Shown: positions 35,238-42,471 of the stretch, piece by piece
How the letters are laid out: each line of letters starts with the position of its first letter
How positions within the stretch are numbered: the stretch's first letter is position 1
Source of the DNA: an uncultured Clostridia bacterium
Lineage (GTDB): Bacteria; Bacillota; Clostridia; Christensenellales; Pumilibacteraceae
Direction: 5' to 3'
NCBI GenBank assembly: GCA_944372345.1
Contig: CALVYT010000018.1
Coordinates: forward strand, 27,138-91,137
DNA: 64,000 nucleotides
The notes under the pieces: model-generated
Database searches by the model: none
What the model was told of the DNA's origin: nothing
The model's input: the letters and a program-made list of their open reading frames with translations, nothing else
Program-made: the position numbers and the translations under genes

Positions 35238-35389
35238 ATGCGCCGCTTACCTTCCTCCGTTTCCGGGACAGGGAGGAAAAATGCTCCCTCGCCTGCTACC
35301 GCCGTTACCGCTCTTTACGGCGGACGCGGACGCTATGCTTGCGCGCAAACGCAATATAGGTAAAATTTCCGCAGTTTGGAAGAAGGGTA

Positions 35390-35418
35390 TTGACCGCGGG
35401 CGGCGCAGGCGTTATAAT
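35390..35418 (+). promoter_or_regulatory. Promoter of the second GH3 gene
   Basis: TTGACC (35390-35395), 17 bases, TATAAT (35413-35418), then GACGGCG. The AATGACGGCG around the -10 is identical to that of the first GH3 gene. Confidence 0.75.
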
Positions 35419-35481
35419 GACGGCGAAATACCGCCGGGGCGAAAGTCCGGAAGGCGGAAAATGACGTATGGTGAGGTGATC

Positions 35482-38433
35482 ATGAAAAAAATCTCCAACA
35501 AAGTCTATCTCGCGCTCAACGTACCTTTTATGGCGGTGCTCGTGGGCGTGATGATAGCGCTCATCGTTGTGGCGTCTGCGTGGTCGGAGGTCGTGAGCAT
35601 ATTCCTTCACGGCTACGGATTCGTCGAGAACGAAAGAACGGACGAGATCATCGAAGAGGGCATGGCTCTCGGCGAAGAGATCGTCGGCGACGGTATAGTG
35701 CTCCTGAAAAACGAAGTCATCGACGAGGACGCGGGCAAAAAATCCCTTCCTCTCGATTCGTTCGGCGCAGGCTCCAAGATCAACGTGTTCGGCTGGGCGT
35801 CCATCGACTGGGTCGCGGGCGGTTACGGTTCGGGTTTTTCCAACACGCTGCTGCAAAAAATGAAGCTGTATGAAGCTCTGGACGAGGCGGATATCGAATA
35901 CAATACCGAACTCCGCAAAATGTATACCGATTTCTTCGCGCAGAGCGCGACGGCATACGGCACGACGTGGGACGAGAAACGCGGCGACATCGAGATCGGC
36001 AAAAATAAGAAATTCCGTCTGCACGAGCCCGGCGCGGCGTATTATACGGACGAAGTGATAAACAACGCAAAAGAGTTTTCCGACACCGCTCTCGTAGTGC
36101 TCGGCAGAGTGGGCGGCGAGGGACAGGATCTGCTCGAATTGCAGACCAAACAGCCGCAGGTCAACGACAGCGACGAGGAGATGACGGACAATAGCAAACA
36201 CTACCTCGAACTGTCCACGGAAGAACGCGAGATGATACAGGCGGCGAGCGAAGCCTGCGACAACGTGGTCGTGGTGCTTAATATCTGCAACGCAATGGAG
36301 CTCGGCTTCCTTAACGACCCCGAACTCGGCATAGACTCGTGCATACTCGTCGGAACGACGGGTCTGACCGGCGTTCGCTCGGTGATCGACGTGCTCTCCG
36401 GTGAAGTAAACCCGTCCGGCAGAACGGCGGACACGTTCGCGGCGGACTTCACGAAGGCGCCGTCGTTCGCAACGTCCACGAACAACGGCGTGCTCGCATA
36501 CACCGACCGTCCTGCGGAAAATTATGCGTATTACTCGTGGTATGTCGATTACACGGACGACATCTACGTCGGATACCGCTATTACGAAACCGCGTATGCG
36601 GATATGGAAAAAGAGACCGCGGGCAGCGGCGACGAGTGGTATGCCGAAAACGTCGTCTATCCGTTCGGCTACGGACTGAGCTACACCGATTTCGAGTGGA
36701 CCGTCAAAAGTATATCGCAGGGGTCCGGCGTGCTTGCAAAGGACGGTAAGATAGACATTACCGTGACCGTTACGAATACCGGTGAAGTTGCAGGCAAAGA
36801 CGTAGTTGAACTCTATTATTCCGCGCCTTACGGCAACGAAACGACGAACGGATCGCTCGTGGAAAAATCCCACGTCGTCCTCGGCGATTTTGCCAAAACG
36901 GGTGAGATAGCCCCGGGCGAGAGCGAGGACGTTACTCTCACGCTGTACGTTCAGGATATGGCGTCCTACGACTGCTATGACAAGAATACGAACGAGCATA
37001 CGGGTTACGAACTCGATCCCGGCGAATATTCGCTGATGCTTATGCGCGACGCGCATAACTTCGGTCCGATGGCGGGCGGTGCGAGCGCCGAATACATATA
37101 TGAAATAACGGGCGACGGCTATAACTATGACACCGATCGCACGTCGGGCGGTACGATCGAGAACCGCTTTACGGGCGAGGACAGGGACGAAAACACCGTT
37201 CCCATCGACGGCTCGGAAGAATCCGTCAAGCCCGAATATATGTCCCGCAGCGATTTCGAGGGCACGTTCCCCGAGCGTGAAGCCGCCCGCGCGTCCGACC
37301 CCGAAGCGATAACCATCTCGCAGGACGACGGCTCTTCCGAGGAAGAAGGTCTTGAAGTGTACGAGCAGGGCAAGGGCGGCGGTCTGACCGTGCAGGACGT
37401 TTACGGTCTGGACTACGGCGACGAAAAGTGGGACGCGCTCCTCGACCAGATGAGCCTTTCGGATATGACCGAACTCATCACGGACGGCGCGTTCAAGACG
37501 GCGGAGATCGACAGCATAGGCAAACCTATGGTCATCGACTTCGACGGACCGACGGGGCTCAATACCCGCGAAGCGGGCGATAAGCATTGCCGCTTCGTCG
37601 CATACCCGAACGAAACGCTGCTCGCGCAGACGTGGAACAAACAGCTCGCTTACGACTTCGGCGCGAAGGTGGGCGAGGAAGCGAGGAACGCGGGCGTGTG
37701 GGGCTGGTACGCTCCGTCCGCCAACCTGCACCGCAGCCCGTTCGGCGGCAGAAACTACGAGTATTACAGCGAAGATCCGCTGCTCTCCGGTCTGATGGCG
37801 GGCTATACCATCAAAGGCGCGAAGGACGAGGGTATGTATTGCTACCTCAAACACTTCGCAGCCAACGAGAACGAGTCCCACCGCGAAGGTCTGTTCGTGT
37901 GGCTGACCGAGCAGTCCCTGCGCGAGATCTATCTCAAACCGTTCGAGATCGCGCTCAAAACCGCGGACGGCAACGCGCTTATGACGAGTATGAACAGACT
38001 GGGCGCAACGTGGGCGGCGGGCAGCCGCGCGCTGATGACGGATATCCTCCGTGGCGAGTGGGGATTCCAAGGCACGGCGATAACCGACTGGGTCGGACCC
38101 TATATGCCCGTCAACCTCGGCTTGAAAGCGGGCAACGACCTGTGGCTGCACAGAATGGGGCTTACGCATAAGGACGCTTCGAGCGACACTTACGCCTACT
38201 ATGCGCGCCGCGCCTGCAAGAACATAATCTATACCTACGTTTCCACCGAGGAGGCGCGCGTGGCTGCGCAGGGCGGCGAACCCGTAGATCTGACCGTGTG
38301 CTCCGTCAAGCTCTTCTACGGCTGGGTGTGGATTATCGTCGGCATAGAAGCGGTAATGCTCGCGGCTCTCGGCGTGTGGATCTTCTTCGTGATAAAGCGC
38401 GTCAGAAAGTGCAATGCCGAAAAAGCGGCATAA
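35482..38433 (+). CDS. Permuted, membrane-anchored glycoside hydrolase family 3 protein (copy 2)
   Basis: A 983-residue paralogue of the protein at 15250 with the same reversed domain order. N-terminal membrane helix (about 10-35), sandwich domain (DGIVLLKNE, INVFGWASIDW, VVLGRVGGEGQ), PFGYGLSYTDFEW, fibronectin-III-like domain, and the TIM barrel with FDGPTGLN near 690, SPFGGRNYEYYSEDPLLSG and KHFAANENESHREG. The predicted nucleophile is Asp869 (TAITDWVGP). A C-terminal membrane helix (about 945-970) and basic tail end the protein. ATG 35482 is chosen because TGAGGTGATC, a near-full anti-16S match, lies just upstream; ATG 35461 is a weaker alternative. It is monocistronic, with no companion lipoprotein or two-component gene. 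Confidence 0.9.
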   Translation: MKKISNKVYLALNVPFMAVLVGVMIALIVVASAWSEVVSIFLHGYGFVENERTDEIIEEGMALGEEIVGDGIVLLKNEVIDEDAGKKSLPLDSFGAGSKINVFGWASIDWVAGGYGSGFSNTLLQKMKLYEALDEADIEYNTELRKMYTDFFAQSATAYGTTWDEKRGDIEIGKNKKFRLHEPGAAYYTDEVINNAKEFSDTALVVLGRVGGEGQDLLELQTKQPQVNDSDEEMTDNSKHYLELSTEEREMIQAASEACDNVVVVLNICNAMELGFLNDPELGIDSCILVGTTGLTGVRSVIDVLSGEVNPSGRTADTFAADFTKAPSFATSTNNGVLAYTDRPAENYAYYSWYVDYTDDIYVGYRYYETAYADMEKETAGSGDEWYAENVVYPFGYGLSYTDFEWTVKSISQGSGVLAKDGKIDITVTVTNTGEVAGKDVVELYYSAPYGNETTNGSLVEKSHVVLGDFAKTGEIAPGESEDVTLTLYVQDMASYDCYDKNTNEHTGYELDPGEYSLMLMRDAHNFGPMAGGASAEYIYEITGDGYNYDTDRTSGGTIENRFTGEDRDENTVPIDGSEESVKPEYMSRSDFEGTFPEREAARASDPEAITISQDDGSSEEEGLEVYEQGKGGGLTVQDVYGLDYGDEKWDALLDQMSLSDMTELITDGAFKTAEIDSIGKPMVIDFDGPTGLNTREAGDKHCRFVAYPNETLLAQTWNKQLAYDFGAKVGEEARNAGVWGWYAPSANLHRSPFGGRNYEYYSEDPLLSGLMAGYTIKGAKDEGMYCYLKHFAANENESHREGLFVWLTEQSLREIYLKPFEIALKTADGNALMTSMNRLGATWAAGSRALMTDILRGEWGFQGTAITDWVGPYMPVNLGLKAGNDLWLHRMGLTHKDASSDTYAYYARRACKNIIYTYVSTEEARVAAQGGEPVDLTVCSVKLFYGWVWIIVGIEAVMLAALGVWIFFVIKRVRKCNAEKAA

Positions 38434-38469
38434 ATAAAACCGAAGCGGCGCGTTTCGCGCCCGAAATAA

Positions 38470-38496
38470 GGAGCGTTCCGAAAGGGACGCTCCTTT
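38470..38496 (+). terminator. Intrinsic terminator after the second GH3 gene
   Basis: GGAGCGTTCC (38470-38479), a GAAA tetraloop, and GGGACGCTCC (38484-38493), then TTT. Confidence 0.75.
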
Positions 38497-38827
38497 GCCG
38501 TGCGGATTATCGTTAAGTGGGGCGGCAGTGCGAAGCGGCGGCGGGGAAACCGATAAAGCGGCGCGGAACACGGTGCAGGTCCCGGAACGGCGGCGGGAAC
38601 TGAAAACACCGCGCGAGGATCGGGAACAGGCGCGGTAGGAATACGGGATAAACCGCGTAAAAAAAGGGCGCGCGAGAACAGGCGCGCGAATACATACGTG
38701 CGCGGCGAAAGCGGGAACGCATAAAGCGCGGCAGGAATACGGGATAAACCGCGCTAAAAGAGAGGAAACGAAAACAGGCGCGCGAGCGTGCGCAACGGAC
38801 AGGGAGCAGGAAAGTCAAACAGGCGCG
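38497..38827. repeat. Non-coding region with two imperfect tandem units of about 96 bases
   Basis: No credible gene is present; the only long frame (minus, 38513-38818) starts at TTG without a ribosome site. A 28-base element occurs at 38630-38657 and 38726-38753 (27 of 28 identical; core GGAATACGGGATAAACCGCG). Each copy is followed by a related A-rich stretch and AACAGGCGCGCGA, so the unit is about 96 bases. The sequence is purine-rich on the plus strand. Function unknown. Confidence 0.7.
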
Positions 38828-38856
38828 AAAAAAGGACGGCTTACGAGCCGTCCTTT
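38828..38856 (-). terminator. Intrinsic terminator of rpsT
   Basis: On the minus strand AAAGGACGGCT pairs with AGCCGTCCTTT (arms 38846-38856 and 38831-38841). The A-run 38828-38833 gives TTTTTT at the end. Confidence 0.9.
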
Positions 38857-38878
38857 ACATTCCGGAATTCGGATGAAC

Positions 38879-39379
38879 TTATTTCTCTTCTTTTTCTTTT
38901 TTCGCCTTTTTCGCTTTCTTGGCTTCCTTTTCCGCTTTCTTCGCGGCGAGAGCGGCTTCTTCCTTCGCCTTCTTCTCCGCTTCCTTTGCGGCAGCCTTTT
39001 CCTGCATCTTCTTCAACGCTTCGGCGCGCTCCGCTTCCGCCTTCTCACGGGCAGCCTGGGCTTTTTCCGCCGCGATCGTCTTGTTGTCCTTCTTGATGTC
39101 GATGACGATCTTGCCGCTCTTTACGCCGGAAAGGCGCGCGGACAGGCGGGACTTTTTATTAGCGGCGGTATTTTTATGAATAACGCCTTTGCTTGCCGCG
39201 TCGTCGATAACGCTCATAAGAGAGGGAAGCATTTTTTCCGCTTCCTCGAGCTTGAGCGTGTCGATGGCGTCGTTGAACTTTCTGACGGCATTGCGCATCT
39301 TGGAGCGCAGCATCTTATTTTCGAGAGCTTTTTTCTCCGTTACGAGAACTCTTTTCTTTGCGGATTTGATGTTGGGCAC
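38879..39379 (-). CDS. rpsT: Ribosomal protein S20 with a long charged C-terminal tail
   Basis: Residues 1 to about 88 are a normal bS20: MPNIKSAKKRVLVTEKKALENK, the helical core, and GVIHKNTAANKKSRLSARLSG. A typical S20 would stop there. This one continues for almost 80 residues of nearly pure Ala/Lys/Glu (EKAQAAREKAEAERAEALKK, then repeats of the AAKEAEKKAKEE type), predicted as a single long helix. S20 binds 16S rRNA at the bottom of the 30S body. The tail could reach beyond the ribosome or be an RNA-binding or assembly helix. The start is GTG 39379 with AGGAG before it. No frameshift is visible at the core/tail junction. Confidence 0.95.
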   Translation of the reverse strand: MPNIKSAKKRVLVTEKKALENKMLRSKMRNAVRKFNDAIDTLKLEEAEKMLPSLMSVIDDAASKGVIHKNTAANKKSRLSARLSGVKSGKIVIDIKKDNKTIAAEKAQAAREKAEAERAEALKKMQEKAAAKEAEKKAKEEAALAAKKAEKEAKKAKKAKKEKEEK

Positions 39380-39500
39380 GATTTTTCTCCTGATCGAATT
39401 TGTTTTAAGATCTTGTTTGCTTTAACCGCTTAATTTTATCACAAATAAAAGAGTAAATCAAGCAAATAATCGCATATTTTCGAGGCAAAATAATAATAAT

Positions 39501-40244
39501 ATGAAAAATTTTCCCCGAACGGACCTTGCGAGCGAGCTTACGGGTATATCCGGCACGCGTTTTGACGGCGTGTGCCGCATAAGCGAGACCGTGCTCGACG
39601 AAAAGACCGCCGCGCTTTACGGCAAGAGCGCGGGGCGTTACGTCACACTGGAAACGGCGGCTGTGACGGAGGGCGGAGAGGCGGAGCGCGCCCGCGTGGC
39701 CGAAGCGCTGTCGCGCTGTCTGACCGAGCTTGCGGAGGACAGATCGAAAGTGCTCGTCGTAGGGCTGGGCAATACGATGATGACGGCAGACGCGCTCGGA
39801 GCGGCGGCATGCCGCGCTCTGCGCACTGGCGGCGGAGTGATGTGCGTCACTCCCGGCGTGCCCGGGATCACGGGCATAGAGAGTTTCGACGTGGTAAAGG
39901 GCGTATGCGAAGAGGTGCGCCCCACGCTCGTGATCGCCGTGGACAGCCTTGCCGCCGCGTCCGCCGCGCGGCTGGGAACGGTGATACAGCTCTGCGACGC
40001 GGGCATAACTCCGGGCAGCGGGGTTTCCAACCATAAGCGGCGGCTTTCGCGCGATACGCTCGGCGTGCAGGTCATAGGACTGGGCGTGCCTCTCGTCGTA
40101 TACGCGTCCACTCTCGTGCGCGACGCGGGCGGGGACGAAGGGCGTTTCGGCTCGCTGATAGTCACTCCCAAAGAGGTGGACGTCTATGTTGCGGACGCGG
40201 CGGAGATCATTGCGGACGCGATAGAACGGCTGCGCATTGCATAA
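39501..40244 (+). CDS. gpr: Germination protease Gpr (GPR endopeptidase), short form
   Basis: A 247-residue member of the Gpr family (A25), which degrades small acid-soluble spore proteins during germination. It has FPRTDLASELTG at the N-terminus (the RTDLA-x-E processing region), VLVVGLGNTMMTADALG near residue 90, TPGVPGITG near 120, TLVIAVDSLAAAS and IQLCDAGITPGSGVSNHK near 170, and VIGLGVPLVVYAST. Canonical Gpr is 320-370 residues, so about 80-100 residues are missing, mainly at the C-terminus. It implies sporulation ancestry; a short Gpr alone does not prove that spores form. rpsT lies divergently, the usual Firmicutes neighbour. A GCATA element at 39472 could be part of a forespore sigma promoter (weak). 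Confidence 0.85.
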   Translation: MKNFPRTDLASELTGISGTRFDGVCRISETVLDEKTAALYGKSAGRYVTLETAAVTEGGEAERARVAEALSRCLTELAEDRSKVLVVGLGNTMMTADALGAAACRALRTGGGVMCVTPGVPGITGIESFDVVKGVCEEVRPTLVIAVDSLAAASAARLGTVIQLCDAGITPGSGVSNHKRRLSRDTLGVQVIGLGVPLVVYASTLVRDAGGDEGRFGSLIVTPKEVDVYVADAAEIIADAIERLRIA

Positions 40245-40261
40245 CGCGATCGGCGCGCGCA

Positions 40262-40267
40262 TATAAC
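40262..40267 (+). promoter_or_regulatory. -10 box of murI, probably leaderless
   Basis: TATAAC (40262-40267) lies six bases before the murI ATG (40274), and no Shine-Dalgarno is present. The -35 (TTGCAT at 40237-40242, 19 bases away) is weak. Confidence 0.45.
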
Positions 40268-40273
40268 GGATAT

Positions 40274-40882
40274 ATGCGCATAGGTCTTTTCGACAGCGGG
40301 GTGGGCGGACTGACCGTTATGGCGGCGTGCAAACGTCTGCTGCCCCGCGCGTCCTTTGTCTATTACGACGACGCCGAACACGCCCCTTACGGCGACAAGA
40401 GCGACGAGGAGATAATCTCCGCCGCCGACGGCTGCGTCCGCGCGCTCGTTTCGGCGGGCTGCGACGCGATAGTCATAGCGTGCAACACGGCTACGGCTGT
40501 CGCGGTACGTCGGCTGCGAGAGAGCTGCGGCGTTCCCGTGCTGGGGCTGGAACCCGCCGTCGCGCCTGCGCTGCGCCGCGAAAGGGGGCGCGTGCTGCTG
40601 CTCGCTACCCCCGCGACGGCTCGGCACAAGACATATCCGCCGCGGGTCATCGTGGGAGTGGAGCGCACTCTCGCGTCCGACGTGGAACGCGCTTACGGCT
40701 GTCCGTCCGCCCTGCGCGCGCTCGCGCGGCGGGTGCTGTCGTCGTATTCGGGCTACTGCGCCGTCGTGACGGGCTGCTCGCACTACGCGCACCTCGCGCC
40801 GTATATGCCCTGCCGCGTTTACGACGGAGCGGACGGCGTGGCGCGCAGATTGCTCTCTATCTGCAAAGGCACAGCAGAATGA
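40274..40882 (+). CDS. murI: Glutamate racemase, compact form
   Basis: A 202-residue enzyme converting L- to D-glutamate for peptidoglycan. Two-base chemistry uses two cysteines, here Cys70 in IACNTATA and Cys168 in VVTGCSHYAHL. Other signatures are present: FDSGVGGLTVM at the start, VYYDDAEHAPYGDKS near residue 30, PVLGLEPAVAPAL near 90. Typical MurI is 255-270 residues. About 60 are missing from the second half, so the domain-swapped C-terminal helices are reduced. It could be a related Asp/Glu racemase, but the motif set fits MurI. Its last 26 bases overlap the convergent mini-gene at 40857. Confidence 0.85.
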   Translation: MRIGLFDSGVGGLTVMAACKRLLPRASFVYYDDAEHAPYGDKSDEEIISAADGCVRALVSAGCDAIVIACNTATAVAVRRLRESCGVPVLGLEPAVAPALRRERGRVLLLATPATARHKTYPPRVIVGVERTLASDVERAYGCPSALRALARRVLSSYSGYCAVVTGCSHYAHLAPYMPCRVYDGADGVARRLLSICKGTAE

Positions 40883-41039
40883 GCGCGGCAAGAGCCGCGT
40901 CGCAGCGGCAGTCGCAGCGGCATTCGGGAGGAGCGGGCGGCTTTGGCGGGCGCGGCGGTCTGCACGGCTTGGGCGGCGGGCAGTAGTCGTTTATACATTC
41001 TTCGCGCAGGTATGCGCACTCGGGACTTTTGTAATACAT
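40857..41039 (-). CDS. Cys/Pro-rich mini-protein, uncharacterised
   Basis: A 60-residue protein with a convincing GGAGG eight bases before the ATG. Order of features: MYYKSPECAYLREECINDYC (three Cys), a proline/arginine spacer (PPPKPCRPPRPPKPPAPP), CRCDCRC, then a hydrophobic tail ending in CLCR. Ten cysteines in 60 residues suggest metal binding, disulfide cross-linking or a coat-type structural protein; the tail may insert in a membrane. I know of no family. It is divergent from rubrerythrin across 174 bases with a Fur-like operator between them, and convergent with murI. Coding status rests on the ribosome site and composition. Confidence 0.6.
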   Translation of the reverse strand: MYYKSPECAYLREECINDYCPPPKPCRPPRPPKPPAPPECRCDCRCDAALAALILLCLCR

Positions 41040-41106
41040 TTACTTATCCTCCGTATAATCCGTATAATATATTTTATTGTTTTTTCTCGAAAACGGTTAA
41101 AACCGC

Positions 41107-41134
41107 TTGACAAATTTTGCCGTTTGTATATAAT
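41107..41134 (+). promoter_or_regulatory. Promoter of the rubrerythrin gene
   Basis: TTGACA (41107-41112), 16 bases, TATAAT (41129-41134). Confidence 0.8.
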
Positions 41135-41140
41135 AATTAG

Positions 41141-41155
41141 TAATGATTATCATTA
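41141..41155. promoter_or_regulatory. Fur-family (Fur/PerR) operator
   Basis: TAATGAT-T-ATCATTA is a perfect 7-1-7 palindrome just downstream of the -10, covering the expected transcription start of rubrerythrin. It matches the centre of the classic Fur box. PerR boxes have the same 7-1-7 layout, and Clostridia rubrerythrins are known PerR targets. A repressor here would shut the gene until iron or peroxide status changes. It may also reach the divergent Cys-rich mini-gene. Confidence 0.78.
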
Positions 41156-41213
41156 AGAAATTTTCCGTTAATGACGATCACAGATGAATTTTATATACAA
41201 GGAGAAAGAATTT

Positions 41214-41762
41214 ATGAAAAAGTGGATCTGCCAGGTTTGCGGATATGTCTACGAGGGAGAGAGCGCTCCCGAAAAATGCCCTCAGTGCGGCGCGCCTGCG
41301 TCCAAGTTCGAGGAGCAGAAAGCGGGCGAGATGAGCTGGGCTGCCGAGCACGTCGTCGGCGTTGCGAAGGGCGTCGATCAGGAGATCATCGACGGTCTGC
41401 GCGAAAACTTCAACGGCGAGTGCTGCGAAGTGGGTATGTACCTTGCCATGGCGCGCGTCGCCCACAGAGAGGGCTATCCCGAGATAGGTCTTTACTGGGA
41501 GAAAGCGGCTTACGAGGAAGCGGAGCACGCCGCCAAATTCGCGGAAATGCTCGGAGAAGTCGTCACCGATTCGACGAAGAAGAATCTTGAAATGAGAGTG
41601 GAAGCGGAGAACGGCGCGACCGCGGGCAAGACGAAACTCGCAAAGCGCGCGAAAGAGCTTAATCTCGACGCGATCCACGACACCGTGCACGAAATGGCGC
41701 GCGACGAAGCGCGTCACGGCAAGGCGTTCGCCGGACTTCTCAAGAGATATTTCGGCAAGTGA
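41214..41762 (+). CDS. rbr: Reverse rubrerythrin (rubredoxin domain first), peroxide reductase
   Basis: A 182-residue protein. The N-terminal rubredoxin-type iron site is [25 protein letters not shown] (C-x2-C, C-x2-C, residues 5-29). It precedes the four-helix diiron domain, with ligands in [31 protein letters not shown] and [15 protein letters not shown]. This order, reversed relative to classical rubrerythrin, is that of the clostridial reverse rubrerythrins that reduce hydrogen peroxide (and sometimes oxygen) with NADH-derived electrons. AAGGAG precedes ATG 41214. It is monocistronic, with a terminator 23 bases on. It indicates an anaerobe defending against oxygen. Confidence 0.93.
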   Translation: MKKWICQVCGYVYEGESAPEKCPQCGAPASKFEEQKAGEMSWAAEHVVGVAKGVDQEIIDGLRENFNGECCEVGMYLAMARVAHREGYPEIGLYWEKAAYEEAEHAAKFAEMLGEVVTDSTKKNLEMRVEAENGATAGKTKLAKRAKELNLDAIHDTVHEMARDEARHGKAFAGLLKRYFGK

Positions 41763-41784
41763 GCGTTACATAAGGCAAAACGAT

Positions 41785-41811
41785 AAAGAGCGGGCGTCAG
41801 TCCGCTCTTTT
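41785..41811 (+). terminator. Intrinsic terminator of rubrerythrin
   Basis: AAAGAGCGG (41785-41793) pairs with CCGCTCTTT (41802-41810), followed by T. Just downstream, 41848-41900 contains two tandem copies of a GCGGCAATTTGCCCGAGA unit. Confidence 0.85.
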
Positions 41812-41950
41812 CCTATGCCCTTTAACGCGGCTCTTGCGCTTATTAACGCGGCAATTTGCCCGAGACCCCGCGCGGCAATTTGCCCGAGAGCCTGCGCGGG
41901 CAGCCCGCCCGAAAAAAATTTTCAAAAATCTTTTCAAAAACCGCCGCCGT

Positions 41951-41982
41951 TATCAGTATCTGATAGCGCCGTATGCTATAAT
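41951..41982 (+). promoter_or_regulatory. Palindromic operator and -10 box of the small membrane-protein gene
   Basis: TATCAG-TAT-CTGATA (41951-41965) is a perfect palindrome covering the -35 position of TATAAT (41977-41982); no ordinary -35 exists. A regulator bound there would act as activator or block initiation. The gap 41812-42000 contains nothing else. Confidence 0.5.
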
Positions 41983-42000
41983 ACCGAAAAGGAGACGGCA

Positions 42001-42465
42001 ATGGGAAAATTCATAGGCGACCCCGGCGAATCGGACAAAAAGCCGGAAGAAAAGAAAGACCTCTCTGATAAGGAAGAAAAGCGCGCGGTAAACCGCCCGC
42101 GTATCAGCGGCGAAAGAGTTAAAGAAGTTATCGGGTATATCGGGGGCTATGCGTTCTTTTTAATTCCGTGGCTGTTTATCGCCGGCGGGATAGTGATGGC
42201 GATCCTGCTGCATGAGCACGATGGGTTCCTGGGGTTTTGCGAAGTCATCTGCGACATTTGGTGGGATTCGGATTATTCCTATCTCGGCGGCGCGTCATTG
42301 ACGCTCGGCGGCATATGCGAGCTACTCGGCGCAGGCGTATCCTTGCTCATAAGCGGGCTTGTGTTTGAATGGGAAGATATGTATTTTCGCATAATGGCGG
42401 GCGTATGCGGTTTTTGTGCCGTAAGTATGATAGTTGCGTGCACCTGCGGAGGAGTGATGTTCTGA
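42001..42465 (+). CDS. Small membrane protein of unknown function
   Basis: A 154-residue protein I do not recognise. A charged N-terminus of about 45 residues (many Lys/Glu/Asp) is followed by three predicted helices: YAFFLIPWLFIAGGIVMAILL, the ASLTLGGICELLGAGVSLLI region, and RIMAGVCGFCAVSMIVACTC. A Trp/Asp/Tyr-rich loop (CDIWWDSDYSYL) separates the first two. AAGGAG lies before ATG 42001; longer in-frame extensions run through non-coding repeats. It converges on the ArsR gene with a 6-base gap. A palindromic operator precedes it. Confidence 0.7.
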   Translation: MGKFIGDPGESDKKPEEKKDLSDKEEKRAVNRPRISGERVKEVIGYIGGYAFFLIPWLFIAGGIVMAILLHEHDGFLGFCEVICDIWWDSDYSYLGGASLTLGGICELLGAGVSLLISGLVFEWEDMYFRIMAGVCGFCAVSMIVACTCGGVMF

Positions 42466-42471
42466 CATGCT

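Noticed and set aside
35182..35481. Upstream extension of the second GH3 frame
   Set aside because: It would translate through a strong terminator and the promoter. The signal/anchor helix follows the ATG at 35482, which has a near-perfect ribosome site.
35305..38571. 1088-codon minus-strand frame opposite the second GH3 gene
   Set aside because: Antisense shadow of a real GH3 gene; it runs across the GH3 promoter and terminator.
38513..38818. 101-codon minus-strand frame with repeated AVYPVFLPR
   Set aside because: TTG start without a ribosome site. The protein repeat only reflects the noncoding DNA repeat, and it runs through the GH3 terminator region.
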